Source of the DNA: Triatoma infestans
Lineage: Eukaryota > Arthropoda > Insecta > Hemiptera > Reduviidae
Length of the DNA: 64,000 nucleotides
Reading direction: 5' to 3'
NCBI GenBank assembly: GCA_011037195.1
Contig: JAAEAF010003136.1
Location: 46,365 to 110,364, forward strand
The notes under the pieces are model-generated. The model was not told where the DNA came from. It did not search any database and saw only the letters and a list, made by a program, of their open reading frames with translations. A program made the position numbers and the translations under genes. This document shows positions 31,301-42,579 of the stretch, in pieces. The stretch's first letter is position 1. Each line of letters begins with the position of its first letter.

Positions 31301-31973
31301 CAGACTGCCGATGAAGTTGACTGGCGGAAACTGGTTGAAGAGGCCAAGACTCAGCAATGAGTTGTAGTGCCGCTGAATGATGATGAATATCAAATATTTA
31401 TAAAAAGCTTTTTTCGAACTAAGAGGACCTTAAAATATGTATTTCCTGCGGAGAACTCAATTTTTTTTTTTTTTAATATGACACGACACGATCTTTTTAA
31501 TAACAGTAAGAAAAAATAAAAATGATTGTTGCTGCAGTTAAAGTCTAATTAATTAATTAATTTATTTATTACAGATATATATACACGTTAAAATCAAATA
31601 CAATGGTTCTTATTTATTGAAGAATTTAATACAATTTTTGTGCATCGCCATGTTTTGGATGACTGGACTGTCTAGAGTCTCTGATTATAAACATCATTGG
31701 AGTGACGTCACCGCTGGATTTATAATTGGTATAACAGCAGCGTTACTCACGGTGAGTAAATAAAAAGTTTACATGCCAAGTATTTGATGCCAAAAAAACA
31801 TTTATTTATTTTTTTTAATTAATTGTTTTTAATTTTTATTTTTATAGGTTAGATTTGTTTCGAATTTATTCGAGAATAAGTCGAAAGTAACAGTCGAATG
31901 CAATGAGACTACAGCATTATCGAATACAAGTCCTGTAATTGTTGACATCAAAGAACCATCAATTGAACTTTGA
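25396..31973 (+). CDS. PLPP: Lipid phosphate phosphatase, PAP2 family, wunen/lazaro type (complete, 7 exons, 292 aa)
   Basis: Exons: 25396-25456, 26658-26809, 26894-26998, 28273-28472, 30137-30194, 31575-31751, 31848-31973. All introns are GT-AG and in phase, totalling 879 nt with stop TGA. The enzyme removes phosphate from phosphatidic acid, lysophosphatidate and related lipids at the outer face of the membrane. All three PAP2 motifs are intact: C1 KYMIGRLRP (residues 126-134), C2 FPSGH (176-180, catalytic His180), and C3 [12 protein letters not shown] (225-236, catalytic His232). The family block [17 protein letters not shown] is near residues 28-44. About six membrane segments are expected (roughly 11-28, 54-72, 105-123, 174-192, 207-224, 238-256). 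Asn165 in KKNTSL is a glycosylation site in the C1-C2 loop, as in mammalian LPPs. The start ATG is the only one that opens exon 1, and length fits the family. Intron 1 holds a minisatellite and later introns hold LINE, HINE and SINE copies. Confidence 0.94.
25560..26500. repeat. Minisatellite family M, ~96-bp unit, in phosphatase intron 1
   Basis: About six good units between 25600 and 26160 read cattgccttaataaggcttt, ttcaagctgagtggggt, tctgtcagtggc, agaagtagtgtatgaccctt and attggtacctatttagagca. More degenerate units follow to about 26500. The family is shared with 18740-19880, 45195-45620 and 54540-54930. Confidence 0.8.
27130..28250 (-). mobile_element. LINE fragment in phosphatase intron 3
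   Basis: On the minus strand, broken frames give [12 protein letters not shown] (RNase H region near 27740), [20 protein letters not shown], and a degenerate knuckle near 27390-27440. The segment near 28120-28250 matches 38370-38520 (aaaagatctgtcaccagatt in 28.2 kb), so it belongs to the upstream part of the same LINE. Confidence 0.6.
28630..28860 (+). mobile_element. LINE zinc-knuckle fragment
   Basis: The plus strand reads GHCRLNA, then a degenerate EVETPIHIF region, and ends cacagggggtccacaataga, matching 17838-18435 in reverse. It is in phosphatase intron 4. Confidence 0.6.
28919..29893 (+). mobile_element. HINE-family element, near full length (reference copy)
   Basis: 5' end: actttctcctactcctagta, then ggaagtattgtaatcgtgcc. 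3' end: gagaacgagaaagttgtgtg, then the stem-loop gtgtgagtgtttcacacc and gattttgg. The core has several similar modules of about 200-250 bp, each with an unpaired A-run, a 'gattttcttcaaactt' block and an ACTTCCGG-like site (exact at 29476-29483). There is no ORF. It lies in phosphatase intron 4. Confidence 0.75.
30242..30472 (-). mobile_element. SINE-A, truncated copy in phosphatase intron 5
   Basis: Minus strand: tRNA-like head near 30400-30465 (tagcgtgctggactagcaac), then tail with cctaggaagc-type blocks and gagagaacactgtccc. Same subtype as 425-645. Confidence 0.7.
30640..31385 (+). mobile_element. RTE-like LINE 3' fragment
   Basis: The plus strand encodes [20 protein letters not shown] followed by SAEIKQMK. 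Across frameshifts, later blocks resemble the SGHVV(K)[10 protein letters not shown] and [23 protein letters not shown] C-terminal region of RTE-clade reverse transcriptase proteins. Several stops are present. It lies in phosphatase intron 5. Confidence 0.7.
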
Positions 31974-32082
31974 AATTAATTTTTTTTTTTTTTTAATTAT
32001 AATTATAATTTAATAATTTTGAATTTCAATTTTTTTTTTTAAATTTTTTGAAAAACAAAAAAGTATAAAAAATTAGATTTCA

Positions 32083-32088
32083 ATTAAA
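32083..32088 (+). promoter_or_regulatory. Possible poly(A) signal ATTAAA of the phosphatase gene
   Basis: ATTAAA lies 110 bp past the stop codon in an AT-rich 3' flank. This is a motif match only. Confidence 0.35.
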
Positions 32089-32339
32089 ATAAGGGGTTGA
32101 TTGCAATTCACAAGGAGGCGACGCCCCCTTGGTTTCCCCCCAGTGGGGGGGAAATAGAAATAAGGTGATTATTTGCATCAACTTTATAGATGTTTTTCCA
32201 TATTTAAATGCATTGGATTTTATATACATATGTATTTTTTAATTATTGGCTTGTAATATATGTTTTATTTTCTCTTATACCGGAAGAAGAAATGTTATTT
32301 TCTCGTTCTAAATTCAGTTTTTACCGGAAATACATGTAT

Positions 32340-33125
32340 TTTGGAGAAGAGGACCACCGCACTGTCCCTTGGATGCCCCACTGGCTGGCCTACCGCTCCC
32401 CCACCAGATTAAGACTCCTTACGATATTCTGGAGGGGTCTAGTGAAAGGAGATACATTGTCCTCATCTTCTTGCTAATACTGCCGGGCTCCTAAGTCTTT
32501 TCTCGATGACAGTCTTGGCAATCCGTGAGGAGGGAGTATCGTAGTTTTTCTCTATTCCCCTCCTCGCAGAAAAACTGCACATGCTATCTCACTCTCCGAA
32601 GCTACAGCTTCGATACGTGTTCTCTGAGTTTTTGTGGTGGTTGGTTCCGCAGAGCTGGAAAGCATCAGAGACATTTTCCGTGATAGCCTGCTTCTTTTTG
32701 TGGTCATCGACCGGTTTCGAGAATTCGCCCATCATCAGGATGCTTTTTTGGTCAAACAGTGTAATAATATATATTCTTTGCTCTTTGCAAGACTATGTTA
32801 TTACACTGTTTAACAAAAACATCCTGATGATGGGCGAACGCCCGAACCCGGTCGATGACTACAAAAAGAAGCAGGCTATCACGGAAAATGTCTCTGATGT
32901 TCTCTAAGTCTCCTAATGTGCCCACCCCCCATGAGGAAAGCCCCGTCAGAAGGGCTTATTCCTTACTTGAGACCAATTCATGCTTGAGATTCTTTTTTGG
33001 ATTGTAAATCTCCCAAGCAAATCTTTTGCCTGCCTCAGTTCCAGGAGGGAGATCCCACAGTTGCGACTTTCTCCACTTTCCTTAAGTTCCCCTAAGAGAA
33101 ACTGGCCATTTCTCCATTGTAATAA
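32340..33125 (-). mobile_element. LINE fragment interrupted by an FB hairpin
   Basis: Sequence on both sides of 32633-32905 belongs to one minus-strand LINE. The right side has the RNase H/knuckle-downstream blocks (aatctcccaagcaaatcttt) and the left has actccttacgatattctgga, matching the arrangement at 8283-8590 and 34270-34700. Removing the hairpin rejoins the two. Confidence 0.6.
32633..32905. mobile_element. FB hairpin element, best-preserved copy
   Basis: The arms are about 115 bp each. The left has gtggtcatcgaccggtttcg and gcccatcatcaggatgc. The right has gcatcctgatgatgggcgaa-type sequence and cggtcgatgactacaaaaag. The loop near 32770-32800 is AT-rich. Outer ends read ttggttccgcagagctggaa on the left and aatgtctctgatgttctct on the right. 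Confidence 0.8.
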
Positions 33126-33189
33126 TACAATACAATTCAATGGAATGGAATTGATGGTGATAATAAGGGCTTTTCTCTGAAGTGCCAAT

Positions 33190-33960
33190 TCAGTACAATA
33201 TACGATTCCATCATTTATAAAATATTAATAAGAATTTATTTATGTTTGCAAAAAAATCTAAATCTTTAAAGAAAATCGGTTGACCAAAATTTTTGACTTT
33301 TTTTTTTTTGAAGCGATTTTTCTCAATAAAGATAACTCTGCCAGGAATGTACTAATTAAACATATGTATGCCTATCACTTTTATTTGAAACAATTTTTCT
33401 TGGGACAATTTCCCTGGCAATTTTTCATATCTTATAAGCCAATAAATTAATAAAAAATTATATTTATTAATTTTTATTATTTAAGACTGATTCATTTTTT
33501 TATCTGTTCACAAAAATAATAATAAAATACAAGAATTATAGCCTAGGCTAAGTAATTAATTTTCCTTAGGCTTTAAATAATTATATAAGTCAATGTATAA
33601 ACTAGGGCTTAACCAGTAATAATACTCAAAATATGGCAGTGACTTTATGAACAAGGAGCTTATCCTATAGGGAATTACTAGTTTTTAGATGATACAGGAT
33701 TAGCCAATCATTCTCCGTGCGGATCATCCTGATCGAATAAGCTGCCGTTCCACATTCAAAGGGGACATTTTTGTAGGAATCCAAATCTTATAATCGTCTA
33801 GCCATTTTGCTTGAAGCAACCCATGATACATACTTAGCGCGATTTATCCCGGGGAAATGCTACTCCTGGTAAATACCTTTAATCTTGTCCGTGTCCTTCC
33901 CACTATAAGCCTGGGATGGAATGTTGTTACAAGACTTCCTGCCTGTTAAGGTTAAAAGGC
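33190..33960. other. HINE core remnant and unassigned intergenic sequence
   Basis: Sequence 33190-33420 resembles degraded HINE modules (cagtacaatatacgattcca, ttttatttgaaacaattttt). From 33421 to 33960 I see nothing I can name. Confidence 0.4.
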
Positions 33961-33992
33961 ACGAACTTGGGGGTAGAAACCAAGGCCCTATA

Positions 33993-34228
33993 AACCCTAT
34001 GGCGCAACAGCCCATGAAGGGCCAAGGCTTGCCATACGGCGTGTGGTAAGCATGCAGCAGTTCCCACGCCGTTTAGTTCAGCCTTCGCTACCTATGGCGC
34101 TACTAACTGTAGCTTCCCCACTTTTTATCACGATGCTGGGTCAACATCGACTTTACTCTCACGGGAATCGAACCCTGATTTCTCGCACAAAAGGCGAGTG
34201 CGCTAGCCACTAGACCAACGCGTGAGGA
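33993..34228 (-). mobile_element. SINE-B, full-length copy with target-site duplication
   Basis: Minus strand: tRNA-like head at the right (cgcgttggtctagtggctag, box B near 34170), body with cagcatcgtgataaaaagtg, and the end cttcatgggctgttgcgcca near 34010. The 12-bp sequence caaggccctata is at 33981-33992 and 34229-34240. Confidence 0.85.
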
Positions 34229-34269
34229 CAAGGCCCTATACTACTCCAAACAATTTATCCATATGATTT

Positions 34270-35150
34270 GGGGGGGAGGTAGAGGGGCCCAATGCACTGC
34301 GATTTACACGATCTATTGTGCGCTTATAGCCCCTTGGGCGCTGTAGGCTAGCCCACAACAGCCTCTCATCAGATGTCCTAGGCGAACACCGTCTACAACC
34401 GACGGTATCCCGTAAGGAATCCTAATACCCTGAAGGCTCTAGGGAAGTTATATTCTCCTCAGCCTCTTGGGAACTACCCAGCTTCTAAATCTTTTCTGAG
34501 TGGCAGCCTCGGAGTCCGTGTGGAGATGTAATGGAGTTTACTCCATCTCCCCACACAGAATCTGCATGTGTTGTCACACTCCAGACCCAGCTTCATCAGG
34601 TATTTCCTTCCTGGACGACAATACCCCGTGAGGAAACCCCTAAGAAAACGGAGTTTGCTCTTACTAAGGCCTATGCAAGGCTTCCGATCACCGTTGGTTA
34701 TAATTTCCCCTGGTCATAGGATAGATGTCTCATTAAACCACAATGACAGACGCACCTCCGGAGCATTTTAGACTGGGACAGCCCACTGTGTTTGTGCACA
34801 TCTTGCCTGGAAGCCTAGACAGAAATACCTTAAGGCACAAACGGCTCCCTGTCTATGGGATAGAAACCAAGCTTTACACTATCCAGAACAGTCTGCCCAT
34901 AAGATGGATGTCTCCTTAAATCACATTGGTCCTTAAATACAGATGCCCCTGAGAAAGACATTGTAACATATCACTATCAGCGTCCCACTGTTCAGCAGGG
35001 ATCCCTCGGACCAATTTGGACTGTCTCCAGGGCAACCCACTGAGCTTAAAGCTGTTCTTGCCTAGAAGCTTAGATAGACATGTGGTCCAAAGACCACGCC
35101 AACAGCAGGCTTGGCACCAGTGAACGGCAGGGCAGAGAAGCGCCTAATAA
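34270..35150 (-). mobile_element. LINE fragment
   Basis: The minus strand carries the cysteine block around 34560-34590 (CRFCVGRWSKLHY-like), the GYCRPGRKYLMKLGLECDN block, and ggggtcctcacggggtattg-type sequence shared with 8.4 kb and 35.9 kb. The part 34700-35150 is degenerate and less certain. Confidence 0.55.
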
Positions 35151-35739
35151 TTTGGCAACCCCCATCTCATCCGAAATTTACCAATGTTATGATTTTGAAC
35201 TATCAACTGTTATAATTTAATTTCATCTACATGTTTCCAAAAAAAAAAATCGCACAGAATTATTGGCTAACCCCATTTATATATATATCTAAATTTCGAA
35301 AATTATTCGAGATTTTTGTGATGCAAGTTGTAACATGCTTTCCGCAGCATGACGTAACAAATGTGAATTACAGCTCATTATATATAACATGTTTCAAGAC
35401 AAGTTGTAACAAGGTATAGCTTTTAAGAAAATCCTGACACTTCGGGTTTGAGACCGCATTCTATGAATTTGTGTGTGTATAAACTGGGACGTTTTGACAC
35501 CCATATTGCTTCTTCAGTGAGTTTGAGACCTCCTATTCCAAATAACCGGGTATATGACTCAGGCTTGTAAATCTTTTGCATTTCGGTTGCAGATCCTATT
35601 GCTCGTTCTATCTTCAGATGTCTATTTTTTTGCTCAGATATGTTGTACACTTCTTCAGTGCAATGCTTTCTTTAACTATCTCCTGATTTCTGAGCTCTTC
35701 TTGCAAATAGAGAGAAAAATTACCACCGTATGGCTTCCG

Positions 35740-36590
35740 GGGTCCCATTAAGGGTGTTTTAAGGCCAAAATAGGTCTGTTGCACTATTCTTCTACAGCAC
35801 TCCTTCCAGATTAAGTTTTCTGAGGAATCTCAAGATCTGGGAAGGTTCAAGGGAGGGTATATCTTCCTCCACCTACCTAGGCTTCCAAATATTCTCTGGA
35901 TGATACTATTGCAGCCCATTATAAGGTGTATTGCAGTCTCCTACATCTACTCCCCACAGAATCTACAGGTGCTATCGTATTCTAGGGCCTTGAGTCTATA
36001 TTGCCTCGTGGGGAAACCCGTCAGCTACTTAGCCTGTTTTTACTTGAAACAGATGCACACTTCAGATCTTTTCTGTTATAACTGCCGGTTAGCTTGTCTC
36101 TAATCCTGGGACGATTTTCCACACTTTCACCTCTTTTCTGAGTTCTTCCCGAAGTGATTGGTTGCTTGTTCCACAGAAAGGTGTGAGCGCCTTTCCTTGC
36201 CAGGTTGTCGGGCCATCTCATTTCCTCCCATGCCAATATGACCTGGCACCCAAAATAGGGTAGGTAACTCTATATTATTCTTGCCCAGATCATTCTAGTT
36301 TACCGAGGCATTCCCATACAATTGTGGTGGGCATCTCTTTTCTTTTGCTAGAGTATCGCTCGGCCATCTCATTTTTACCATCTACGCCAAGATGTCTCGG
36401 ATTTCCGACAGGATAGAGCTTAATTTTTCCCATTCATTTTGAGGCGGCCATATGCTTTGTCGTCTATTTATGGCCATAGTTCCCCCATTTCTCCGTCATC
36501 CAAAAGCCAGCCAGTCACATGCTACCGGGGAAATTAGGTCCTATTCCTCTACTATCATTGCACTTTGGAGCGCAACGTCAGTTTATACCA
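35740..36590 (-). mobile_element. LINE fragment with an RNase H remnant
   Basis: The minus strand at 36021-36236 encodes EEMRWPDNLARKGAHTFLW, matching the GNExADxLARxGA end of RNase H domains. Further downstream (35830-36000) the cysteine block recurs. Frames are broken. Confidence 0.65.
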
Positions 36591-38181
36591 AAAATCATGG
36601 ACGCAATCTCAACTTGAATTAGGTAAAACTTACTCCAATTGGTGCATGACAAAGATACATGCAACTTGCATTGCATGATCTAATTTTGTGAATATTCAAC
36701 TTAAAAGAATTTTATAATCAAAAAATAGAAATTTTTTTTAAAAATGTTCAAATTTTATTAGCATATAAGTTTTTTGTTGTTTAGAACTTAAAAAAAAACA
36801 TACTAATCAGGGTTTTGAAGTATTAGCCTTAGTATACTTGAATTTAGTAGAGACTTGAGTTAAGTCCCTTTATTTGGTTTGCTTGGTTTCTTTTTATAAG
36901 TCTAGGCATGGGCCCGGGACTTAGAACTCGGCCTAAAATCTGCCTTTGAAGGGACTTTTTAGTGTTATTCCCTTTTATAAGTGATATTCTTACGTAGTAA
37001 GGGACCATAAATACTCACAACCAAAGCAGTTAACAAACCAGAACCCTTATGTGTACCCGTTATTTAAGGCAAAACACGGAATTTCATTAGTGTTCAGAGT
37101 TTCAGTTTTCGTGAAACAATGCTGTCATGGGCCCAGTAAGTTAAGGCACAGTTCACATGATCTTGATTCCACTTCACTGGAAAACAAATCCCGTTAATGT
37201 GGAGTGAACAACTTTGATATCCCTGGGAGATCTACTGTGCGGCAGGTTAGAGCATGGGCTATTCAAGCCCACTAGCTCTTAACGCTTATCAAGATGGTTC
37301 CGCATGCACGAAGACACAGAAGCAGAGAGCATGCCATGCCCTTCATCAAAAATCACTTGGCCAGGCTTTTTCCATGCTTCTTCAGGTCTGGTTACTACTG
37401 CTGGGTACCTCGCTTGGACCCATTTTTCATTCTCGAACCCCACAGAAGCAAGTCAAACCTGCCTTGCAAGAAGCTTGTCAGACAGGAGGATTCACTACCC
37501 CCTCCTCTATTGTTCCGTCAAGCTCCTAGAGCCTATTTTCCCTTATGTCCCCCCTATAAAGGCCCTACATACCCCAGTGACTGCCGCCATTTATAGGGTA
37601 TATTATAGGGACCCCAAAAAATGTCTTTAAAATACCAGTTCAGTATTTTTTGAAAAATCAAAAAATTTCAAATTTTATAGTATATTAATTTTTGGTTTTG
37701 GTACATATTGTAAATTCGAATTCATATTTTTCGTGTGTTGCCCCATTACAATTTCTCAAAACTACCATTAAGTGGGTGAAACCATAAATTACACTGATAT
37801 GACTTAGAATGGAACCTCAACGTTTCAGCGTTCCCAAAACGTCGCTAAAATAATTTTTTTTTCCTCCCTTCCTCAGAAAATCGAGCAAAACCACATTCTA
37901 TTAGTTTCACTTCTCCAGGATAATCAATAATTCCAGAGTTGGTATTATTACTTGTTATCTGTCTTGGTGGTTGGCTCTGCAGTGTTGGAAAATATTGCAC
38001 CGTCTTAGCCAGGTTCCTCATAAAAGTGTTTTTATATCGAAATTTATCTGTCTGTCTGTTTATAAGTTAGCTTTAAGTTAAGACCGGATAATCATAGAAA
38101 GTTGAAACTTGATATATCGTTTAATTGCCACCAGGGGAACAGGAAAAGTAAATTTTGGGTCAAAATCTGCCAAACCGGAAA
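36591..38181. other. Unassigned intergenic region
   Basis: No recognised gene. A more GC-balanced block at 37230-37630 has overlapping ORFs of 91-108 codons in three frames, with no domain. That pattern suggests stop-poor sequence and not a gene. A partial FB arm (tggtggttggctctgcagtg) is near 37967. Confidence 0.4.
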
Positions 38182-38268
38182 TACATTGCAGTCCATTGCA
38201 TAAGCATTCAGTGATTTACATTGCAGTCCATTGCATAAGCATTCAGTGATTTACATTGCAGTCCAAAG
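38182..38268. repeat. 35-bp tandem repeat, ~2.5 exact copies
   Basis: Units start tacattgcagtccattgcat at 38182 and 38217, with a partial unit at 38252. The copies are identical, so the duplication is recent. Confidence 0.9.
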
Positions 38269-38319
38269 ATGTGAGCGCTAGTAACATTGAACCAACCCTA
38301 CGAGTCAATTTTTTGGGAG

Positions 38320-39000
38320 GAGGGGAGATGTTTCAAATAAAAATGATAAATGTCCTATCCTCCCCTCCCCCCACACACCTTGCGTAGGTGTTTTTTTGTA
38401 AAACCTGCCTTGCCCCATAAAAAGGTCTGTCACCAGATTAATCGAAGTTACTTCCAAGCGGAGGTGACTCTTTAGTAGTTTTATTCTTATACAGCTTCGA
38501 CATCGTCATGTGTATGGCTCCTAGACTTAACGTTTCCAGATTATATCATGTTCTCTCTCCAGAGCCGATCTCTTAATAGATTCACGTCATGTCGTCCCTT
38601 TGGTTTTCCCCTATGACAGGTTCTGGGACCACGTAGTATTCGCCACTCCTTCATATTCCAGCCGAACTTTATTGTGACAGGTTTCGAAAGCAGTAAGAGC
38701 CTTCATTGCAGCCTGACTGTCCGAGAAGGTGAAAAATCACCTTATTTTAAGGGCCATTCTCGGAGTAATTGCCAAGAGGCATCTTTAAGAGTACCTCAGG
38801 GTTCACCCCCATATATATATATATATACCGGCCCCAGCACTGCATGACTATGCTGGAGCCATCTGTAAACCACAAGTCTCCCCCAATCCTGACCATGTCC
38901 TGCCCAACCTTTAGTCCATTTTGCCCTTGATTTTTTTTAGGAACTACCTGGAATAGACCCCCGGCCAAGTAGATCACAAGTCCCCTGAGGTCGACCTTTT
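38320..39000 (-). mobile_element. LINE fragment, start of the RNase H domain
   Basis: The minus strand encodes DLWFTDGSSIVMQCWGRYI, the D[GS]S start of RNase H, and after a frameshift FSDSQAAMKALTAFETC, its second conserved block. The segment near 38370-38520 is shared with 28120-28250. A (TA)n lies at 38813-38827 inside it. Confidence 0.65.
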
Positions 39001-39764
39001 TTTTAACTAGGAGTAAGAAAAAGTAAAAAATTGATGGGGAAAAGTAGTCATATTATTATAGTTTAAGGTTCTCCGAACTTTATAATATGGAAGTCAACTA
39101 AATATTATTTAGTAAAAGTTCCAAGTCTGATGGAAAATTTGTCAGATATAATTATGAGAATTACGTTTTATTTTTTTAATTTTTTTTTTGCATATGTACC
39201 AAACCCAATAAATTTATTTGCAATAATAATAAAGAAAAGACCTCGCTAAAGTTTTAAAATTAAATAATATATTTAACATTTATTAATTTATTTATCCTGC
39301 CGTATTTAATTTACCAGGTATTTGCTATTTTAATAAATTATACTTATTTTATTATTTTTTTTAATAATTTTTCAGAATTTAGATTATTTTTTAGAAATTG
39401 TTTGTAATAAAAATTATATTGTGTAATAAAATATATTATAATTAAATTCCGTTTTTGTTTAATATGAATTTGTGCAATATATTGGTTCTTTAAGAATCAA
39501 CAGACGGGTCTCTAAGATCCTCAAGAGGAACTACTGGGCAGAAGGGTATTTGGAAACTAAGAACGGAACACCTCAGAAACCCATGAGGAAGGTTACCAAG
39601 AGCATCTTTCATAGGCGGAAATACAATACAATTGAAAGATGTGTTCAATTTAATCTCGATAGGAGATGAAATGTGGGAATCAGGAGATTTGTTATCCTTT
39701 ACATTAGAGCGCTGAGGCTCTCTTTCTGTTATCTAATTTCTCTAAGTTGGTTTGGAAATGCCTT
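39001..39764. other. AT-rich intergenic sequence, no gene seen
   Basis: Very AT-rich. A 65-codon ORF at 39472-39669 has no recognised motif. Confidence 0.4.
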
Positions 39765-40740
39765 TGTAATTGTGTCAAATTTTCGATATCGAGTTTTCAC
39801 CGGAAATATTCGTTTTGAGCTCCCCTCAATCCAAAAAAGTGGTTTTTAGCAAATGGTCTGTGTGCATATAAACATCATAGCTCAAAAACGAAGAACCGTA
39901 GAAAATTGAAACTTTATATTCCCCGTGTAGGGTATCACCATAGGATCCGGACAGTGTGTTACCTCTCAAAATTCCTCAAACCGGAAGTACCATTTTACTA
40001 GTTTTTTTTTTTTTTGCGATTTTCTCAAAAATGACTCCGACGATTTTCTTCAAACTTGCTTATATCAACTACACATACAAAACGCTACAACTTTTATTTG
40101 AAACATTTCTCTGGGAAAATTCAATATGTATATCCCATGCCTCCCTCATATACATGTTATGGGGGAGGCATGGGATTAGTTTTTCCTCTAAAGGGCTATT
40201 TCAGTTTATTAGACAATTCTGTCATCTAAACAATGTTAATTAGAATTAAATATGTTGTTGAAATTCCGAGTTTGAAAAAATTAGATAACCGGAAGTGCGT
40301 TTACTTTACCAATTTACTAAATGATTTTTTTCACTTTTTCGCGATTTTCCCAAAAATGGCTGCGACGATTTTCTTTAAACTTGTAATATTAACTACTCAT
40401 ACAAATAGCTACAACTTTTATTTAAAACATTTCTCTGGGAAAATTCATTAAAGGGAACTTTTACGAAAAATTTGGGTACAAGTCATTCATACAACTGTAT
40501 GTGTGAATGCGCTAATAACTTACGATTTTCCATATTTGAAGTCATACTCAGACAGACAGACAGACAGACACACACACACACACACACACACACAGACCAA
40601 TTTCAAAAAAAAAAAACACTTTTTCGGCCGCAGGGGACCTAAAAAAATAGATAATATTCGATGAAAACTCCAATAATATAGAAAATTTGACACGATAATA
40701 CAATATTTCCTTCCATTAACACCAGTTAGAGAAAATTAGT
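39765..40740. mobile_element. HINE-family element, head-to-head chimera
   Basis: The left end is a 5' end in plus orientation (gtgtcaaattttcgatatcg, gagttttcaccggaaatatt). The right end is also a 5' end, in minus orientation (gaaaatttgacacgataata, caatatttcc). CCGGAAGT is at 39981-39988 and 40289-40296. No stem-loop end is present, so two partial copies are joined in opposite orientation. Confidence 0.6.
40549..40597. repeat. (CAGA)n/(CA)n microsatellite
   Basis: About five CAGA units run into about 15 CA units, inside the HINE chimera. The family has a short 'acacacagaccattttc' sequence at this place in other copies, so the array probably grew from it. Confidence 0.85.
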
Positions 40741-41479
40741 AAAACTAAAATAAAAATAAATAAATTTATTTTCATATCATTTATTTTCATAATTTTTTTT
40801 ATTTTATTTTTTTTTACATCAAAAAAAAAAAATGTATTTATTTATGTAATTTTTTTGACTAGAAATATTTTCAAAAAAATAAAATACAATTTCTGATTAT
40901 TGAATTAGTTAAAAACGACTAACAGGTACCATTTAAAAATTAAATATTAATTGTATGTATGTACAGAATATTAATTAATCTCATAGTGGTAAAAATTAAG
41001 ATTTGGTTAGCCGTGGACTATATAATATATATATAAATATAAATATTAAATTAATTAAAAAAAAAACAAACGAGGACAAGATTAGTCTTTTTTTTCTTTT
41101 TTTAACTTAAAAATTAATTTAAAAGTAAGAGAAAACCAAATTTAAAATTGGAGTGTTACCAATTCAATTGGAGAAATTTAATTATTATTTTAATGAGCAA
41201 TAAACACTAAAGAAAAAAATAAAATTAAAGACTAGGGGTCAATTTTTTTGAAACTTAGGGGAATCCGATGACGACGGGTAACCCTTTTTAGAAGTGTGAT
41301 CCGTGTGTGTGGGGGGGGAGGGGCAGTGGTAAATATATATTTTTTTTTTTTGGTGGTGGCTTCGTAGTGTCTGGCAAAGAAGAAATGAGCTGTAGGAAGC
41401 TGTAGAAACTGCTTGCTATAGCTGTATGGAGCTCTTAGGCAAAGAGACTCCTGAATGGGCTGGAATGGACCAGATAAGG
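40741..41479. other. AT-rich intergenic sequence, no gene seen
   Basis: Low-complexity A/T tracts and no motif. A G-run lies at about 41310-41325. Confidence 0.4.
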
Positions 41480-42575
41480 AAGAATCAGCTGTAGAAAGGG
41501 CACCGCTTCCTCAATCTCCAGCAAGTACACTTCAGGGTATCTGGGAATGTAAAAGAAGGTGGAGTACAGAGTGGCTCAAGACAAAGAATTATAGTAAAGG
41601 CTAACTCCCCTGCATGAGCATAATGCGGCAGAGAAGATGAAGACCCAAGAATCAGGAAACCTTTCACCATATGTCCTCTCATTATTGCTGAGTCTGATGC
41701 AAGCCTCAGGATTTTACCAGCACTCAGAAGGTCCCAAGCCTTCCCCAAATTACCTAAGGAAAAAGAAGATTCACTCAAAAGCAATACTCTCTTGATTTCT
41801 TCCTCATTTTTTTGAGCACTTCTTCTTGGAGAAATATGAGTCTACTGGTCACTTAAAGCCATTAAATAGTTGTGGGACCTCATGAAAAGTGGGGGATTAC
41901 TATGTCATATTTCCTTTGTAAGAGTGTCAGTGGACCATCTCCATTATTTTCTAAGGCCGTGAGTAAATCCAGGGTAATTCTGTTATTCATTCCGATATTA
42001 TACAAAAGGGGTCCCGAGCCAGCTGTTGTCGTGTTTTCTGGCACAAGTCTGTCAGGCTTTTCCAGCCATGGTCAGCTTCACAGCATTCATTTTTATGGAT
42101 GAGCACAGTTGGTTGTCGGCAGTCTAAGATGCTTATCGGGGGTCCGTCCGGACAGGGCTATTAGTGAGACGTTGCTGTGTCTTTCACAGGGGAACTCTCT
42201 CAGGCATCTGGTTGGATCCCTTACTGGACATTGTGGTTTATGATATTGGGACTCATGCCGGACTAGAGTCTGTGTGACGGAAAAGGAAACACCCATCCAT
42301 CTTATGGACAGATTGCCTGGGCTGTGAGTAATTAGGTTCAGGTCCTTTAGTTGGAACAGGATGTCTGTGGACGAGCTTAGGCTATTTCCCTTAAGGTTAT
42401 TGTCCGATTTGTTCGGGCTGCGGTGAATCTTGGATGGATTAGACCCGGATCTGGATATTTGTTCTAGACCCGGTTTGTTGTTGTTTTTTTTGGGGTAGCT
42501 ATATGGGAGCCCAGTAGGGCTTTAGATAGCGTAGGGTTTGGTCCCTTCTCACAGACAAATAATAATAATAATTAT
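41480..42575 (+). mobile_element. LINE 3' fragment with short (AAT)n tail
   Basis: It matches the 13.3 and 14.0 kb copies from about 42060 (ggatgagcacagttggttgt, gagacgttgctgtgtctttc) and ends cagacaaataataataat. Its 5' part (41690-42370) is repeated in inverse orientation at about 46200-46930. Confidence 0.7.
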
Positions 42576-42579
42576 ATAA

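Noticed and set aside
37254..37630. Overlapping ORFs of 91, 100 and 108 codons
   Set aside because: Three frames are open over the same bases, so this reflects low stop density. No motif is seen in any frame.
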